Made by a program: the position numbers and the translations under genes. From [Clostridium] citroniae WAL-17108 (GTDB lineage Bacteria; Bacillota; Clostridia; Lachnospirales; Lachnospiraceae): DNA of 64,000 nt. Under the pieces are notes generated by a model. The model was not told the origin of the DNA and did not search any database. It was given only the letters and a program-made list of their open reading frames with translations. Location of the stretch: positions 38,787-102,786 of the forward strand of contig NZ_JH376434.1 of assembly GCF_000233455.1 (NCBI RefSeq), read 5' to 3'. Below are positions 9,403-17,870 of the stretch, in pieces (the first letter of the stretch is position 1; every line of letters begins with the position of its first letter).

Positions 9403-10152
9403 TTATTGGTATTCAAATACATTAATCCAACTCTCTAACAGTTCCTTTTCCTCAGGACGTTTGTAAACCAGCTGGGCGGCGGCCACGATGGGCAGCCATC
9501 CCTGTACATAACGTTTCTCTGTGCCTGTTTTTTCACAGAACAGATCCATGTACATCTCGGCTTTCTTTTTGTCCTTTAAGGAGAGAAGGAGGTAGGTTCT
9601 GGCAACATCGGCACTTGCATTGCCCTGGGAAGCATGTACCCAGTCGATCACGTACCATTTGCCGTCATCGCCCACAATGATATTGGTTGGGTTAAAGTCG
9701 CCGTGGCACAGCTTGGTGTGCTTTGGCATTCCGTCCAGTCTGGTCATCAGTTCGTAGCGCAGGTTATCATCCAGCTGCTCCTCTGATTTCAAGGCGCGGA
9801 TGGTCTTTTCCTTTAACTTATTAAGGAGTGGGCATGCCTGAGCATGGATCAGCAGGTGCAGATCCACCATCTTATCCATGTACTCCTCAAGCTTATCCGG
9901 ATTCTCATCCATCAGCTGCTGAAGGGTCTTGCCTTCAACAAACTCCTTGATAATGGACCATTTGCCATCCACAACAGATACCCCCAGAACCTTCGGGATG
10001 TTCAGGGCTTCGATGGACTCCACACGCGCGTTGCACAGTGCTTCATTCAATACCTCAGCCTTTGGAAAGCCCTCACAGAATTCCTTGATGGCAGTGTTTC
10101 CGTCACGGTAAACGGATTTTGTTTCGCTACTGGAAATTAATTGTTTTGCCAT
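9403..10152 (-). CDS. APH/choline-kinase-like phosphotransferase
   Basis: The start is at MAKQLISSSE (10152), supported by GGAGAG upstream; a longer frame to 10209 lacks one. The 249-residue protein has the aminoglycoside-phosphotransferase/choline-kinase fold signature: catalytic loop LCHGDFNPTNIIV and metal-binding Asp in WYVIDWVHA. These proteins phosphorylate small molecules or sugars. Nothing here identifies the substrate, and the genomic context does not suggest antibiotic resistance. Confidence 0.82.
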   Translation of the reverse strand: MAKQLISSSETKSVYRDGNTAIKEFCEGFPKAEVLNEALCNARVESIEALNIPKVLGVSVVDGKWSIIKEFVEGKTLQQLMDENPDKLEEYMDKMVDLHLLIHAQACPLLNKLKEKTIRALKSEEQLDDNLRYELMTRLDGMPKHTKLCHGDFNPTNIIVGDDGKWYVIDWVHASQGNASADVARTYLLLSLKDKKKAEMYMDLFCEKTGTEKRYVQGWLPIVAAAQLVYKRPEEKELLESWINVFEYQ

Positions 10153-10229
10153 AATTACACTCTCCTTCCACACATTATAAACGGTGCTGCGACATAATAC
10201 CCATCGCACTGCCTTTATTCTACTACAAC

Positions 10230-10284
10230 AAGGTCAAAAAGTACATACCCAATTTGATAAATTTTTAACGTACTTTTTGGCCTT
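10230..10284 (-). terminator. Inverted repeat downstream of glgB
   Basis: AAGGTCAAAAAGTAC (10230-10244) and GTACTTTTTGGCCTT (10270-10284) form a long stem with one mismatch and a roughly 25-nt loop. It lies after the glgB stop on the minus strand and before the phosphotransferase gene, so it probably ends the glycogen operon. An operator role is the alternative. Confidence 0.6.
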
Positions 10285-10310
10285 ATATGACAATATTTCC
10301 TTATGATTTC

Positions 10311-12275
10311 CTAAAAACGGAAAATAGCTGTTCCGTATGGGGGAAGAGGATAGGAAAATGAATATGGCTGCCCATCACACTCGCCTTTGGAGGACTGGAA
10401 GCCGGGGGCTTCCGATGCCTTATAGGCGCCGTGGATGTTGTCCAGCAGCAGGGTGTATTTGCCTCGTTTGGGAACGCCCACCCTGTAATCCGGCCGTTCC
10501 ACCGGTGTGAAGCTGATGATAAACAACAGGTTCTTTTTGCCTGTCTCATCCCTGCGCAGGAAGCTGAAGATACTGCGGTCCCCGTCATTGGCATTGATCC
10601 ACTGGAACCCGTTCCAATCATTGTCCAAACGGTAGAGGGCGGGATATTTCTTGTATAAATGCAGCAGGTCCTTAACGTAATCCTGCAGCTCTTTGTGATC
10701 ACCCTGGTCAGCCAGATACCAGTCCAGGGACACCTTCTCATCCCACTCATGAACCTGGGCAAAGTCCTGGCCCATGAACAGCAGCTTCTTGCCGGGATGT
10801 CCCATCATAAAGGTATATCCGGCCTTTAAGTTGGAGAATTTGTCCTGGTCCAGACCGGGCATCTTGTTGATCATGGAGCATTTTAAATGCACCACCTCGT
10901 CATGGGATAGTACCAGGATATAATTTTCACTGGTAAAATAGGTGAGTCCAAAGGTCATGCGGTGGTGGTTATATTTGCGGAAATAGGGGTCCAGCTTCAT
11001 GTATTCCAGGAAGTCATGCATCCATCCCATGTTCCACTTAAAGGTAAAACCAAGCCCGTCCTCCTCCGGATGGGTGGTGACCTTGGGCCATGCCGTGGAT
11101 TCCTCAGCGATCACCAGGGCTCCGTGGTTGCGTCCCTGCACCACGGTGTTCAGGTGTTTAAAAAATTCAATGGCTTCCAGGTTCTGGTTGCCGCCGTACT
11201 TGTTGGGAACCCACTGGCCCTCCTGGCGGCCATAATCCAGATACAGCATGGAGGCCACCGCATCCACCCGCAGGCCGTCCACATGGTATTGTTCCACCCA
11301 ATAGAGCGCATTGCTGATCAGGAAATCCTTTACCTCATTCTTTCCGTAATCAAACACCTTAGTGCCCCAGTCCGGGTGTTCCCCCTTGCGCGGGTCCGCA
11401 TATTCAAAGAGGGGCTCACCGTCAAAATCAGCCAGTCCATGGGCATCCTTTGGAAAGTGGGCAGGCACCCAGTCCAGGATAACCCCGATCCCGCTGCGGT
11501 GCAGGTAATTTATAAAATACATAAAGTCCTTGGGCATTCCGTACCGGGATGTGGGGGCGTAATATCCGGTGACCTGGTAGCCCCAGGAACCGTCAAAGGG
11601 GTGTTCCGCGATCCCCATCAGCTCCACATGGGTATAGCCCATCTCCTTGACATAAGCGGCCAGCTCATGGGCAGCTTCCGTATATGTATAGCAGCCATCC
11701 TTTTCCTCACGGTTCTTCCTGCGCCAGGAACCCAGATGGACCTCATAGATGCTTATGGGCATCTTCTGCACATCCTGGGCAGCGCGTTTTTCGATCCAGT
11801 CCTTGTCTGTCCAGTGAAAACCCTGTATATCCGTGGTGACGGAGGCGGTTCCGGGGCGGTATTCCGCGCTGAAGGCAAAGGGATCGGCCTTATAAAGGAT
11901 CTTGCCGGATTCCGTGGTGATGGCAAACTTGTAGAGTTCTCCCATCTGCATTCCCGGATTAAAATATTCCCAGATGCCGGAGTCCGGTATCTTTGTCATG
12001 GGATTGGCTTCGGGGTTCCATCCGTTAAAATCGCCAACCAGATGAACCTCCCTGGCATGGGGCGCCCACACCGCAAAGTAGATGCCCTCTTTCCCTTTAT
12101 AGGTCTTGGGATGGGCGCCCAGCTTCTGGTAGATATCATAGTGGGTGCCGGCTCCGAACAGATAGCAGTCCAGGTCTGAGATAAATCCGGTGATCTGGGT
12201 TTTCTTCTTCTTTGCGGCGGATGCTGCCGGAGCAGACGGATTCTTGGTACCCGGATTGCGTTTATTAACTGCCAT
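10311..12275 (-). CDS. glgB: 1,4-alpha-glucan branching enzyme
   Basis: The 654-residue protein has a Lys/Ala-rich N-terminal tail, a CBM48/isoamylase N-domain (YFAVWAPHAREVHLVGDFNGWNP), and a GH13 barrel with DWVPAHFPKDAHGL, nucleophile Asp in GLRVDAVASML, acid/base Glu in LVIAEESTAWP and LSHDEVVH. An all-beta C-domain follows. It makes alpha-1,6 branches in glycogen. Its ATG is one base after the stop of the upstream GH13 gene, so the two are translationally coupled. Confidence 0.96.
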   Translation of the reverse strand: MAVNKRNPGTKNPSAPAASAAKKKKTQITGFISDLDCYLFGAGTHYDIYQKLGAHPKTYKGKEGIYFAVWAPHAREVHLVGDFNGWNPEANPMTKIPDSGIWEYFNPGMQMGELYKFAITTESGKILYKADPFAFSAEYRPGTASVTTDIQGFHWTDKDWIEKRAAQDVQKMPISIYEVHLGSWRRKNREEKDGCYTYTEAAHELAAYVKEMGYTHVELMGIAEHPFDGSWGYQVTGYYAPTSRYGMPKDFMYFINYLHRSGIGVILDWVPAHFPKDAHGLADFDGEPLFEYADPRKGEHPDWGTKVFDYGKNEVKDFLISNALYWVEQYHVDGLRVDAVASMLYLDYGRQEGQWVPNKYGGNQNLEAIEFFKHLNTVVQGRNHGALVIAEESTAWPKVTTHPEEDGLGFTFKWNMGWMHDFLEYMKLDPYFRKYNHHRMTFGLTYFTSENYILVLSHDEVVHLKCSMINKMPGLDQDKFSNLKAGYTFMMGHPGKKLLFMGQDFAQVHEWDEKVSLDWYLADQGDHKELQDYVKDLLHLYKKYPALYRLDNDWNGFQWINANDGDRSIFSFLRRDETGKKNLLFIISFTPVERPDYRVGVPKRGKYTLLLDNIHGAYKASEAPGFQSSKGECDGQPYSFSYPLPPYGTAIFRF

Positions 12276-12276
12276 A

Positions 12277-13617
12277 TCACTTATCCCCCTTTATTTTCAG
12301 GACAGCCCCCCGGTTGCCCTTTAATTTAACATGAACCTTTCCTCCTGTGATGGGCAGGATGGTATCTTCCTCCAGAAGGCTGACGGCCTCCGATGCCTGG
12401 ATGGGTACGGGTATATCAAGCTCCGCTTCGTTGTCATCATTGTTGGCTGCCGTGATGATAACAGAACCTTCCCCGTGGCGGGCAAATGCGTACTGCCGGT
12501 TGGTCAGCAGCAGTTCCTGGTAACGTCCGCCGTGAAACTCCTGGTTCCCATCATGGATGCGGCCCATGGCTGACAGGAAATCCGTGAGCTCACAGTGCAG
12601 TTCATCCGCCTGGTCCATGGAAAACGCAGGGCGCAGGGCCTCGTCACTGGTATTGCTCCTTTTGCCTTCCACGCCCCATTCTCCGCCATAATAGATGGAA
12701 GGGATGCCCGGAAGGGTAAAGAGGCAGAGATAGATGGGAAACAGATGCTCCTTTAAGACCAGCTTGCTGGCGATCCTGTCCTCATCATGGTTGTCGACAA
12801 AGGTATAAAGCTGCCTTCCGATGGCTTCCAGGCGCCGTACATTGTGTGCGATCTCAAAAAAATTATGGTCATTAAAGCCGGAATAAAGGCTTTTGTGAAG
12901 TTCATAATTGGTAACGGAGTGAAGCATCTCCTGGTTGACCCAGCGGCTGTAATCCCCGTGGATCACTTCACCCATGAGCCAGAAGTCATCTTTCATGCCG
13001 GATGTAACACTGCGCATCTCCTTCATAAAATTAAAATCCAGGACATTGGCACAGTCCAGCCGGATCCCGTCTATATCAAATTCATCCACCCAGAACCGGA
13101 TCACATCAAAAAGATAAGACCTGACTTCCGGGTTTGGCAGGTTCAGGCACGGAAGCTCAAAATGTCCCTGCCAGGCCTCGTATCCAAAGGAATCGCCGCA
13201 GGGGCTCTGCCAGTCAAAGCTGACCCCCCTGTACCAGTCCCTGTAAGGAGAATCCCACTTTTTCTCCTGGATATCCTTAAAAGCAAAGAATTCCCGGCCC
13301 GTGTGGTTGAACACTCCGTCCACCACCACTTTGATGCCGGAATCATGGCACTGCTTCACAAAATCCTTAAATGCCTGGTTATCCCCCAGACGGCGGTCAA
13401 CCAGCTTGTAATCCCTGGTATCGTATCCATGGCTGGTGGACTCAAAAAGCGGCCCTATGTAGATGGCATTGCATCCAAGTGACTTAATGTGGGGAATCCA
13501 CTGAAACAGTTCTTTAAAACGGCCTGCTGCCTTGGCCGGGTCATTGTGTTTAGGGGCTCCCGTCATCCCCAGGGGATACATATGATAGAATACTCCCCGC
13601 TCATACCAGGTGCTCAT
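12277..13617 (-). CDS. GH13 alpha-amylase-family enzyme
   Basis: The start is at MSTWYERGVFYHMYP (13617) with AGGAAA upstream; the longer frame to 13731 has no ribosome-binding site. The 446-residue protein carries the GH13 motifs VVVDGVFNHTG, GIRLDCANVLD (nucleophile), MGEVIHGD (acid/base) and FVDNHDEDR. It resembles amylases or cyclomaltodextrinase-like enzymes that act on short alpha-glucans. There is no signal peptide, so it is probably cytoplasmic. Coupling to glgB suggests a role in glycogen or maltodextrin turnover. Confidence 0.9.
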   Translation of the reverse strand: MSTWYERGVFYHMYPLGMTGAPKHNDPAKAAGRFKELFQWIPHIKSLGCNAIYIGPLFESTSHGYDTRDYKLVDRRLGDNQAFKDFVKQCHDSGIKVVVDGVFNHTGREFFAFKDIQEKKWDSPYRDWYRGVSFDWQSPCGDSFGYEAWQGHFELPCLNLPNPEVRSYLFDVIRFWVDEFDIDGIRLDCANVLDFNFMKEMRSVTSGMKDDFWLMGEVIHGDYSRWVNQEMLHSVTNYELHKSLYSGFNDHNFFEIAHNVRRLEAIGRQLYTFVDNHDEDRIASKLVLKEHLFPIYLCLFTLPGIPSIYYGGEWGVEGKRSNTSDEALRPAFSMDQADELHCELTDFLSAMGRIHDGNQEFHGGRYQELLLTNRQYAFARHGEGSVIITAANNDDNEAELDIPVPIQASEAVSLLEEDTILPITGGKVHVKLKGNRGAVLKIKGDK

Positions 13618-13672
13618 GTTGTTTTCCTCGCAATCTTTTAGTTTAGTTGTTCTATGGTGCGTGCCAGGAGTA

Positions 13673-13936
13673 TTAATCCTCCTGGCTTTTGAATTTACGC
13701 AGTAAAAATTGGTACCGCAGCTGGGCGGCATTCAGTTCGTAAATGTAGCAGTCGATCAGTGTGGGGTCCACGGCCTGCTCAAAATGGTTTCTGGCAGCGT
13801 CAATGGCACACTGGGTACGCTCGATCTCGAACCGCAGACGGATCAGTTCCGGCCGGAGCTTTGCCGGCTTTCTGGATGGAACAGCGCCGGCCTTGGCCGC
13901 GGCTGTTTCCCTGACTGCTTTTAAAATATCAAACAT
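13673..13936 (-). CDS. DUF2508 (YaaL-like) small protein
   Basis: The 87-residue protein is placed at the MFDILKAVRE start (13936) because GGGAG lies 9 nt upstream; an ATG at 13945 has the same GGGAG directly against it. The C-terminal pattern DPTLIDCYIYELNAAQLRYQFLLRKFK matches the YaaL/DUF2508 family, whose function is unknown. It is 55 nt upstream of the GH13 gene on the same strand and may share its operon. Confidence 0.7.
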   Translation of the reverse strand: MFDILKAVRETAAAKAGAVPSRKPAKLRPELIRLRFEIERTQCAIDAARNHFEQAVDPTLIDCYIYELNAAQLRYQFLLRKFKSQED

Positions 13937-14006
13937 ATTGTTCATCTCCCAGATATTGATAGAAATAGTATATCTGGAAAATGACATCTTATGCATGTGC
14001 AGGAAT

Positions 14007-14360
14007 TTAATACATGAATTCCTCCAGCCGGTAACCAAGCTCCATAAGCTTCCGGTTGGACTCCCTCAGGGTGAGGTAATAATAATTGGCTGTCCCTTCC
14101 TGGCGCACACCCACAAGTCCCGCATCCTTTAAAATCTTCAAGTGATGGGAGATAGCCGGGCGGGACAGGCTGGTCCGCTGGGTGATCTCATTTACGTTCA
14201 GGGCATGATCTTCAAAGATAACAGGGCCGGTGGGACGTTCCGGGCCCATGGCCTCCTCTGTCAGTACTTCCACAATGGACAGACGCATCTCATCCCCCAG
14301 GGCGATGAATAAAGGCATGCATAGGTGGAAACGTTCCTGAAGTTCCCGGGCAGTTGTCAT
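14007..14360 (-). CDS. ArsR-type winged-helix transcriptional regulator
   Basis: The start at MTTARELQERFH (14360) is supported by GGAGGAA upstream. The 117-residue protein contains an ArsR-like HTH: ALGDEMRLSIVEVL, then VNEITQRTSLSRPAISHHLKILKDAGLVGVRQEG and a YYYLTL wing. The metal-binding CxC of classical ArsR/SmtB proteins is absent, so it probably senses something other than metal. It is divergent from the Tad pilus operon. A palindrome sits just upstream of its own start. Confidence 0.88.
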   Translation of the reverse strand: MTTARELQERFHLCMPLFIALGDEMRLSIVEVLTEEAMGPERPTGPVIFEDHALNVNEITQRTSLSRPAISHHLKILKDAGLVGVRQEGTANYYYLTLRESNRKLMELGYRLEEFMY

Positions 14361-14374
14361 CTGCCATTCCTCCT

Positions 14375-14396
14375 TTGGTTTAAAAATTTGAACCAA
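14375..14396. promoter_or_regulatory. Palindromic operator candidate at the ArsR-type gene
   Basis: TTGGTT-N10-AACCAA is a near-perfect inverted repeat with an AT core, 15 nt upstream of the regulator's start codon and next to its ribosome-binding site. Such a position fits autorepression. It is about 70 nt from the Tad promoter, so control of the pilus operon is possible but not shown. Confidence 0.5.
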
Positions 14397-14462
14397 CTTT
14401 ATTTTACCATTTATACAGGGGAAGGTCAAGGTGATCAGCTGTGAAATACTCAAATTTTACCC

Positions 14463-14491
14463 TTGACATTTTCATTAATATCACTCATAAT
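14463..14491 (+). promoter_or_regulatory. Consensus sigma-A promoter of the Tad locus
   Basis: TTGACA (14463-14468) is separated by 17 nt from CATAAT (14486-14491). The untranslated leader is about 100 nt and includes CTGTCCG-GAT-CGGACAG at 14550-14566, a perfect short hairpin. GGTGATCA occurs on both sides of the promoter (14431 and 14530). Confidence 0.8.
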
Positions 14492-14602
14492 GGAACAACA
14501 TTCAAGACATTCTTTTTTATAACAATCTAGGTGATCAAGTGTAAGTGATCTGTCCGGATCGGACAGGAATTTCCAAAGGAACAGGAACAAACAAATTTAC
14601 AA

Positions 14603-15259
14603 ATGGAAAGGGGGAAGTATGGGATTTTGTCTGACTGCATACTGCTGGCCGTGCTTGCTTGCTGCGCATTTTGGGATGTAAGGGAACATCGGATACCCAA
14701 TCAGGCAGCAGGGTGGGGCGCGGTTCTGGGTCTGGGATGCACCTGCTTTTTTTCGGGAACGGAGCACTTATTACCGGGAACAGGACACTTATTACCGGGA
14801 ACAGGACACTTGATACCGGAAACAGGGCACTTGGGACTGGGAACAGGGCATTTGGGTCTTGGTCTGGACGGTGCGCTGATCCTGTGGACCGGGGCTGGTT
14901 TTTTAGGCAGGATGGTCCTTGTGTGGGGACTGGGATTTCCCTTTTTTGCACTGCGTATGACCGGGGCAGGGGATATTAAGGTAATGGGACTCATTGCCGC
15001 TTATATGGGAATGAGGGATGGAACAAGGGCCATTGCGGCCGGGTTATGTCTGGGAGCTGTTCTGGCTCTTGGCAAGATGCTGTTTCATGGCAGCGTTTTT
15101 CAAAGGTTTCTGTATTTATCAGCCTATATCAGGCGGATGCTCCAAAGTAAGAACATTGAACCATATTATTGTCCCCAAAGGGACGGGAATGCCTGCGTGA
15201 TTCCGCTGGGAGCCTGTCTGTTTGCAGGCACTTTACTTACGGTCTTGTGGAAAGGATGA
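14603..15259 (+). CDS. Prepilin peptidase (A24 family, TadV/CpaA-like), first of two
   Basis: This membrane aspartyl peptidase would cleave prepilin leaders. The first catalytic Asp is in FWDVREHRIPN and the second in the GAGD motif (MTGAGDIKVMGLIAAYMG). The ATG at 14603 has a weak ribosome-binding site. TTG at 14627, placed 10 nt after AAAGGGGGA, may be the true start. Between the two catalytic segments lies an unusual block of five 7-residue repeats (GTGHLLP type) absent from ordinary family members. It is the first gene of the Tad operon. Confidence 0.85.
   Translation: MERGKYGILSDCILLAVLACCAFWDVREHRIPNQAAGWGAVLGLGCTCFFSGTEHLLPGTGHLLPGTGHLIPETGHLGLGTGHLGLGLDGALILWTGAGFLGRMVLVWGLGFPFFALRMTGAGDIKVMGLIAAYMGMRDGTRAIAAGLCLGAVLALGKMLFHGSVFQRFLYLSAYIRRMLQSKNIEPYYCPQRDGNACVIPLGACLFAGTLLTVLWKG
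14754..14858 (+). repeat. Five tandem 21-bp repeats inside the prepilin peptidase gene
   Basis: Five consecutive 21-nt units encode GTEHLLP, GTGHLLP, GTGHLIP, ETGHLGL and GTGHLGL. Units 1-3 differ at only a few bases and units 4-5 are more diverged. Because 21 is a multiple of three, copy-number changes would alter loop length without breaking the frame. Confidence 0.92.
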
Positions 15260-15346
15260 CTGAGTGTCAGAACCGGCCTCCTCCGGAAACTTAGGAAAGA
15301 GTTTCCCGGAGCGCCGGGATTTTGAAGGGAGGCAGCGTATAAATTC

Positions 15347-16336
15347 ATGATAAGGGTTTTGGCAGTATTTGGGATGGACCCGTCCTATGGGGAACGGTTT
15401 GCTGATTATGTAAACCAAAAAGAGAAGATACCTTTTACGGCCATGTCGTTTTCCAGTGTGGAAAAACTCCGTCAGTACGGTGAGGAACATGTGATAGAGA
15501 TCCTTCTGGCAGATGAAGATGCGAGGGAGCTGGTAAGGGATGTAAAAGCGAAGCAGATCATGGTGTTGTGCCAGGGAGAGCTGGTGGAGGAGAAGGAAGA
15601 GTTTCCGGCAATCTATAAGTACCAGTCAGGGGACTGCGTGATGAGGGAGGTCATGGCCCGCTACTGCAGTCAGCCCATGGAGCCCGCCCTGGCCCTTCTG
15701 GGGTCAAGGGCAGTGGTAATAGGGATCTATTCCCCTGTAAACCGGTGCTTAAAGTCATCCCTGGCCCTTACCATGTGCCAGCAGATGGCCCGGCAGGAGG
15801 CTGTATTGTATATGAATCTGGAGGAGTATTCAGGATTTTCCAGGCTGGTGTGCGGCGATTACAGGGCCGACCTGTCAGATGTGCTTTATCTTTACAGGCA
15901 GGGGACATATAACTGGATGCACCTGAAATCCATGGTGCACAACTGGGGGAGTATGGACTACATACCTCCGGTGCGGTATGGGGAGGATCTAAGCCAGGTA
16001 ACGCCGGAGGAGATGGCTATGCTCATAGACCGCATTGCACGTGAGAGCGGATACGACAAGGTGGTGGTGGATGTGGGGCAGATGGGGCGCGGGGCGCTGC
16101 CGGTCCTGTCCGTGTGTGATGTTGTCTACATGCCTGTCAGGGAGGACTGCGTTTCAGCTGCCAAAATTGAGGAATTTGAGGAGTATCTGGAAGCGGCGGA
16201 TGACGGGTCCGTCAGGGAGCGGATACAGAAGCTGAAACTTCCAAGGATGGGAAGCGTCATCCGGCGGGAGGGGTATCTGGAACAGCTGTTGTTTGGGGAA
16301 TTGGGGGATTTTGTACGGCAGCTTTTAACAAAGTGA
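15347..16336 (+). CDS. TadZ/CpaE-like MinD-family protein with degenerate P-loop
   Basis: The 329-residue protein has an N-terminal receiver-like part (about 1-110) and a MinD/ParA-like part. The Walker A region (SPVNRCLKSS, near 126-135) keeps a Lys-Ser pair but lacks the GGxGK glycines. YDKVVVDVGQMGRG fits a Walker B strand. TadZ proteins place Tad pilus machinery at a cell site. Its position just before the CpaF ATPase supports this. ATP binding may be weak or lost. Confidence 0.72.
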   Translation: MIRVLAVFGMDPSYGERFADYVNQKEKIPFTAMSFSSVEKLRQYGEEHVIEILLADEDARELVRDVKAKQIMVLCQGELVEEKEEFPAIYKYQSGDCVMREVMARYCSQPMEPALALLGSRAVVIGIYSPVNRCLKSSLALTMCQQMARQEAVLYMNLEEYSGFSRLVCGDYRADLSDVLYLYRQGTYNWMHLKSMVHNWGSMDYIPPVRYGEDLSQVTPEEMAMLIDRIARESGYDKVVVDVGQMGRGALPVLSVCDVVYMPVREDCVSAAKIEEFEEYLEAADDGSVRERIQKLKLPRMGSVIRREGYLEQLLFGELGDFVRQLLTK

Positions 16337-16444
16337 GGGGGATTTTCTCCGCCGCTATTAATTGAGGAATTAATCGCCCAACCTGCCCCGGTTACAAGAC
16401 GTACCAGGAAATTTTAAGAGCGCACCAGGAGATAAAGGAGGTAT

Positions 16445-17866
16445 TTGCTGACAGTGGCCCATGATAGAAAGGCAGTTGGAGACAGCAGGCGTCAGGCGGC
16501 CCGGGAGGTCCGCAACAGGATTGATGCGGAGTACGGAAGGGAGGAGGCAGGAAGGCGGGCAGAATCAGAATGGGCAGAATCAGGGCGGGCAGAATCAGGG
16601 AGCCTTTCCGGACGGGAAGCAGAAAACGGAGCAGAAAGGGAAACCGGGAGGAACCGGGATGGGGTACGCGCCAGACTGCGGGGACGGATCATGGAGGAGC
16701 TTACAGAATGCCGCAATATGGATGACCAGGAATTGCTGGAGCGCATTGACACTGCGATCCGTGACATGGGGCAGGGAATCTATCTTCCTTTAAAAGAGAG
16801 GATCTGGCTGAGAGGAAGCCTTTATGACAGCTTCCGCCGCCTGGATATTCTGCAGGAGCTGATTGATGACAGGTCTGTGTCCGAGATCATGGTCAATGGG
16901 GCAGGAACAATATTCATTGAAAGAAACGGTAAGGTGGAACTCTGGAAGGGCAGGTTTGAAAAGCCTGAACAGCTGGAGGACATAATCCAGCAGATCGTGG
17001 GTAGGGTCAACCGGGTGGTCAATGTGTCCTCGCCCATTGTGGATGCCAGGCTGGAAGACGGCTCCAGAGTCCATGTGGTGCTGCCTCCCGTGTCGCTGGA
17101 CGGTCCGGCTGTAACCATCCGCAAATTTCCCGAGCCCATTACCATGGAGAAGCTCATCCGTTTTGGCGCGGTTACCCGGGAGGGGGCGGAGTTCCTTCAG
17201 AAACTGGTGGAAGCAGGATATAACATGTTTATCAGCGGGGGGACCAATTCGGGAAAGACAACCTTTTTAAACGCATTGTCAGCGTATATCCCCACCGGCG
17301 AAAGGGTTATTACCATTGAGGATTCCGCAGAACTCCAGATTACCCAGGTGCCCAACCTGGTTCGTATGGAGACCAGGAACGCCAACACGGAAGGGGAAGG
17401 TGAGATAACCATGAGCCAGCTGATCCGGGCATCCCTTAGGATGAATCCATCAAGGATCATTGTGGGCGAGGTCAGGGGAAAGGAGACACTGGACATGCTT
17501 CAGGCAATGAACACGGGGCATGCAGGGTCGCTCTCCACCGGACATGGCAACAGCCCAAGGGATATGATCAGCCGGCTGGAGACCATGGTGCTGATGGCAG
17601 CAGAGCTTCCCCTGGCTGCCATCAGGAGCCAGATCGCGTCCGCGCTGGATGTGATGATCCATTTGGGAAGACTCAGGGACGGGAGCAGGAAAGTACTAAG
17701 TATCACAGAGATTGGGGCATGCAGGAATGGAGAAGTGGAACTGGAACCATTGTACGAATATGACAGGGAGAAGGGGATTCTCAGGAAAAGGGGAGAGCTC
17801 ACGTACAGGGAAAAGCTTGGAGCAGCAGGATATTGCCAGAGGAGGGAGGAGGGGAAGACGGGATGA
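16445..17866 (+). CDS. Tad secretion ATPase, CpaF/TadA family
   Basis: This is the hexameric motor for pilin assembly. After a repetitive Glu/Arg/Ser N-terminal tail come the CpaF N-domain, Walker A SGGTNSGKTTFL, VITIEDSAELQI, the Asp/His box region and Walker B SRIIVGEVRG, then LSTGHGNSPRDMISRLETM. TTG at 16445 is only 3 nt from GGAGG. GTG at 16454 (12 nt spacing) is an alternative start. The C-terminus leads directly into the TadB-like gene. Confidence 0.93.
   Translation: MLTVAHDRKAVGDSRRQAAREVRNRIDAEYGREEAGRRAESEWAESGRAESGSLSGREAENGAERETGRNRDGVRARLRGRIMEELTECRNMDDQELLERIDTAIRDMGQGIYLPLKERIWLRGSLYDSFRRLDILQELIDDRSVSEIMVNGAGTIFIERNGKVELWKGRFEKPEQLEDIIQQIVGRVNRVVNVSSPIVDARLEDGSRVHVVLPPVSLDGPAVTIRKFPEPITMEKLIRFGAVTREGAEFLQKLVEAGYNMFISGGTNSGKTTFLNALSAYIPTGERVITIEDSAELQITQVPNLVRMETRNANTEGEGEITMSQLIRASLRMNPSRIIVGEVRGKETLDMLQAMNTGHAGSLSTGHGNSPRDMISRLETMVLMAAELPLAAIRSQIASALDVMIHLGRLRDGSRKVLSITEIGACRNGEVELEPLYEYDREKGILRKRGELTYREKLGAAGYCQRREEGKTG
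16557..16601 (+). repeat. Three tandem 15-bp repeats in the cpaF-like gene
   Basis: Three units beginning GGGCAGAATCAG encode AESEW, AESGR and AESGS in the disordered N-terminal tail of the ATPase. The unit length keeps the frame. Confidence 0.8.
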
Positions 17867-17870
17867 AACG

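Noticed and set aside
10962..12179. 405-codon frame antisense to glgB
   Set aside because: It is a shadow of a gene with clear GH13 motifs, with no start signal or family pattern of its own.
14754..14858. Tandem repeats as a CRISPR-like array
   Set aside because: Units are contiguous without spacers and are translated in frame within the peptidase gene.
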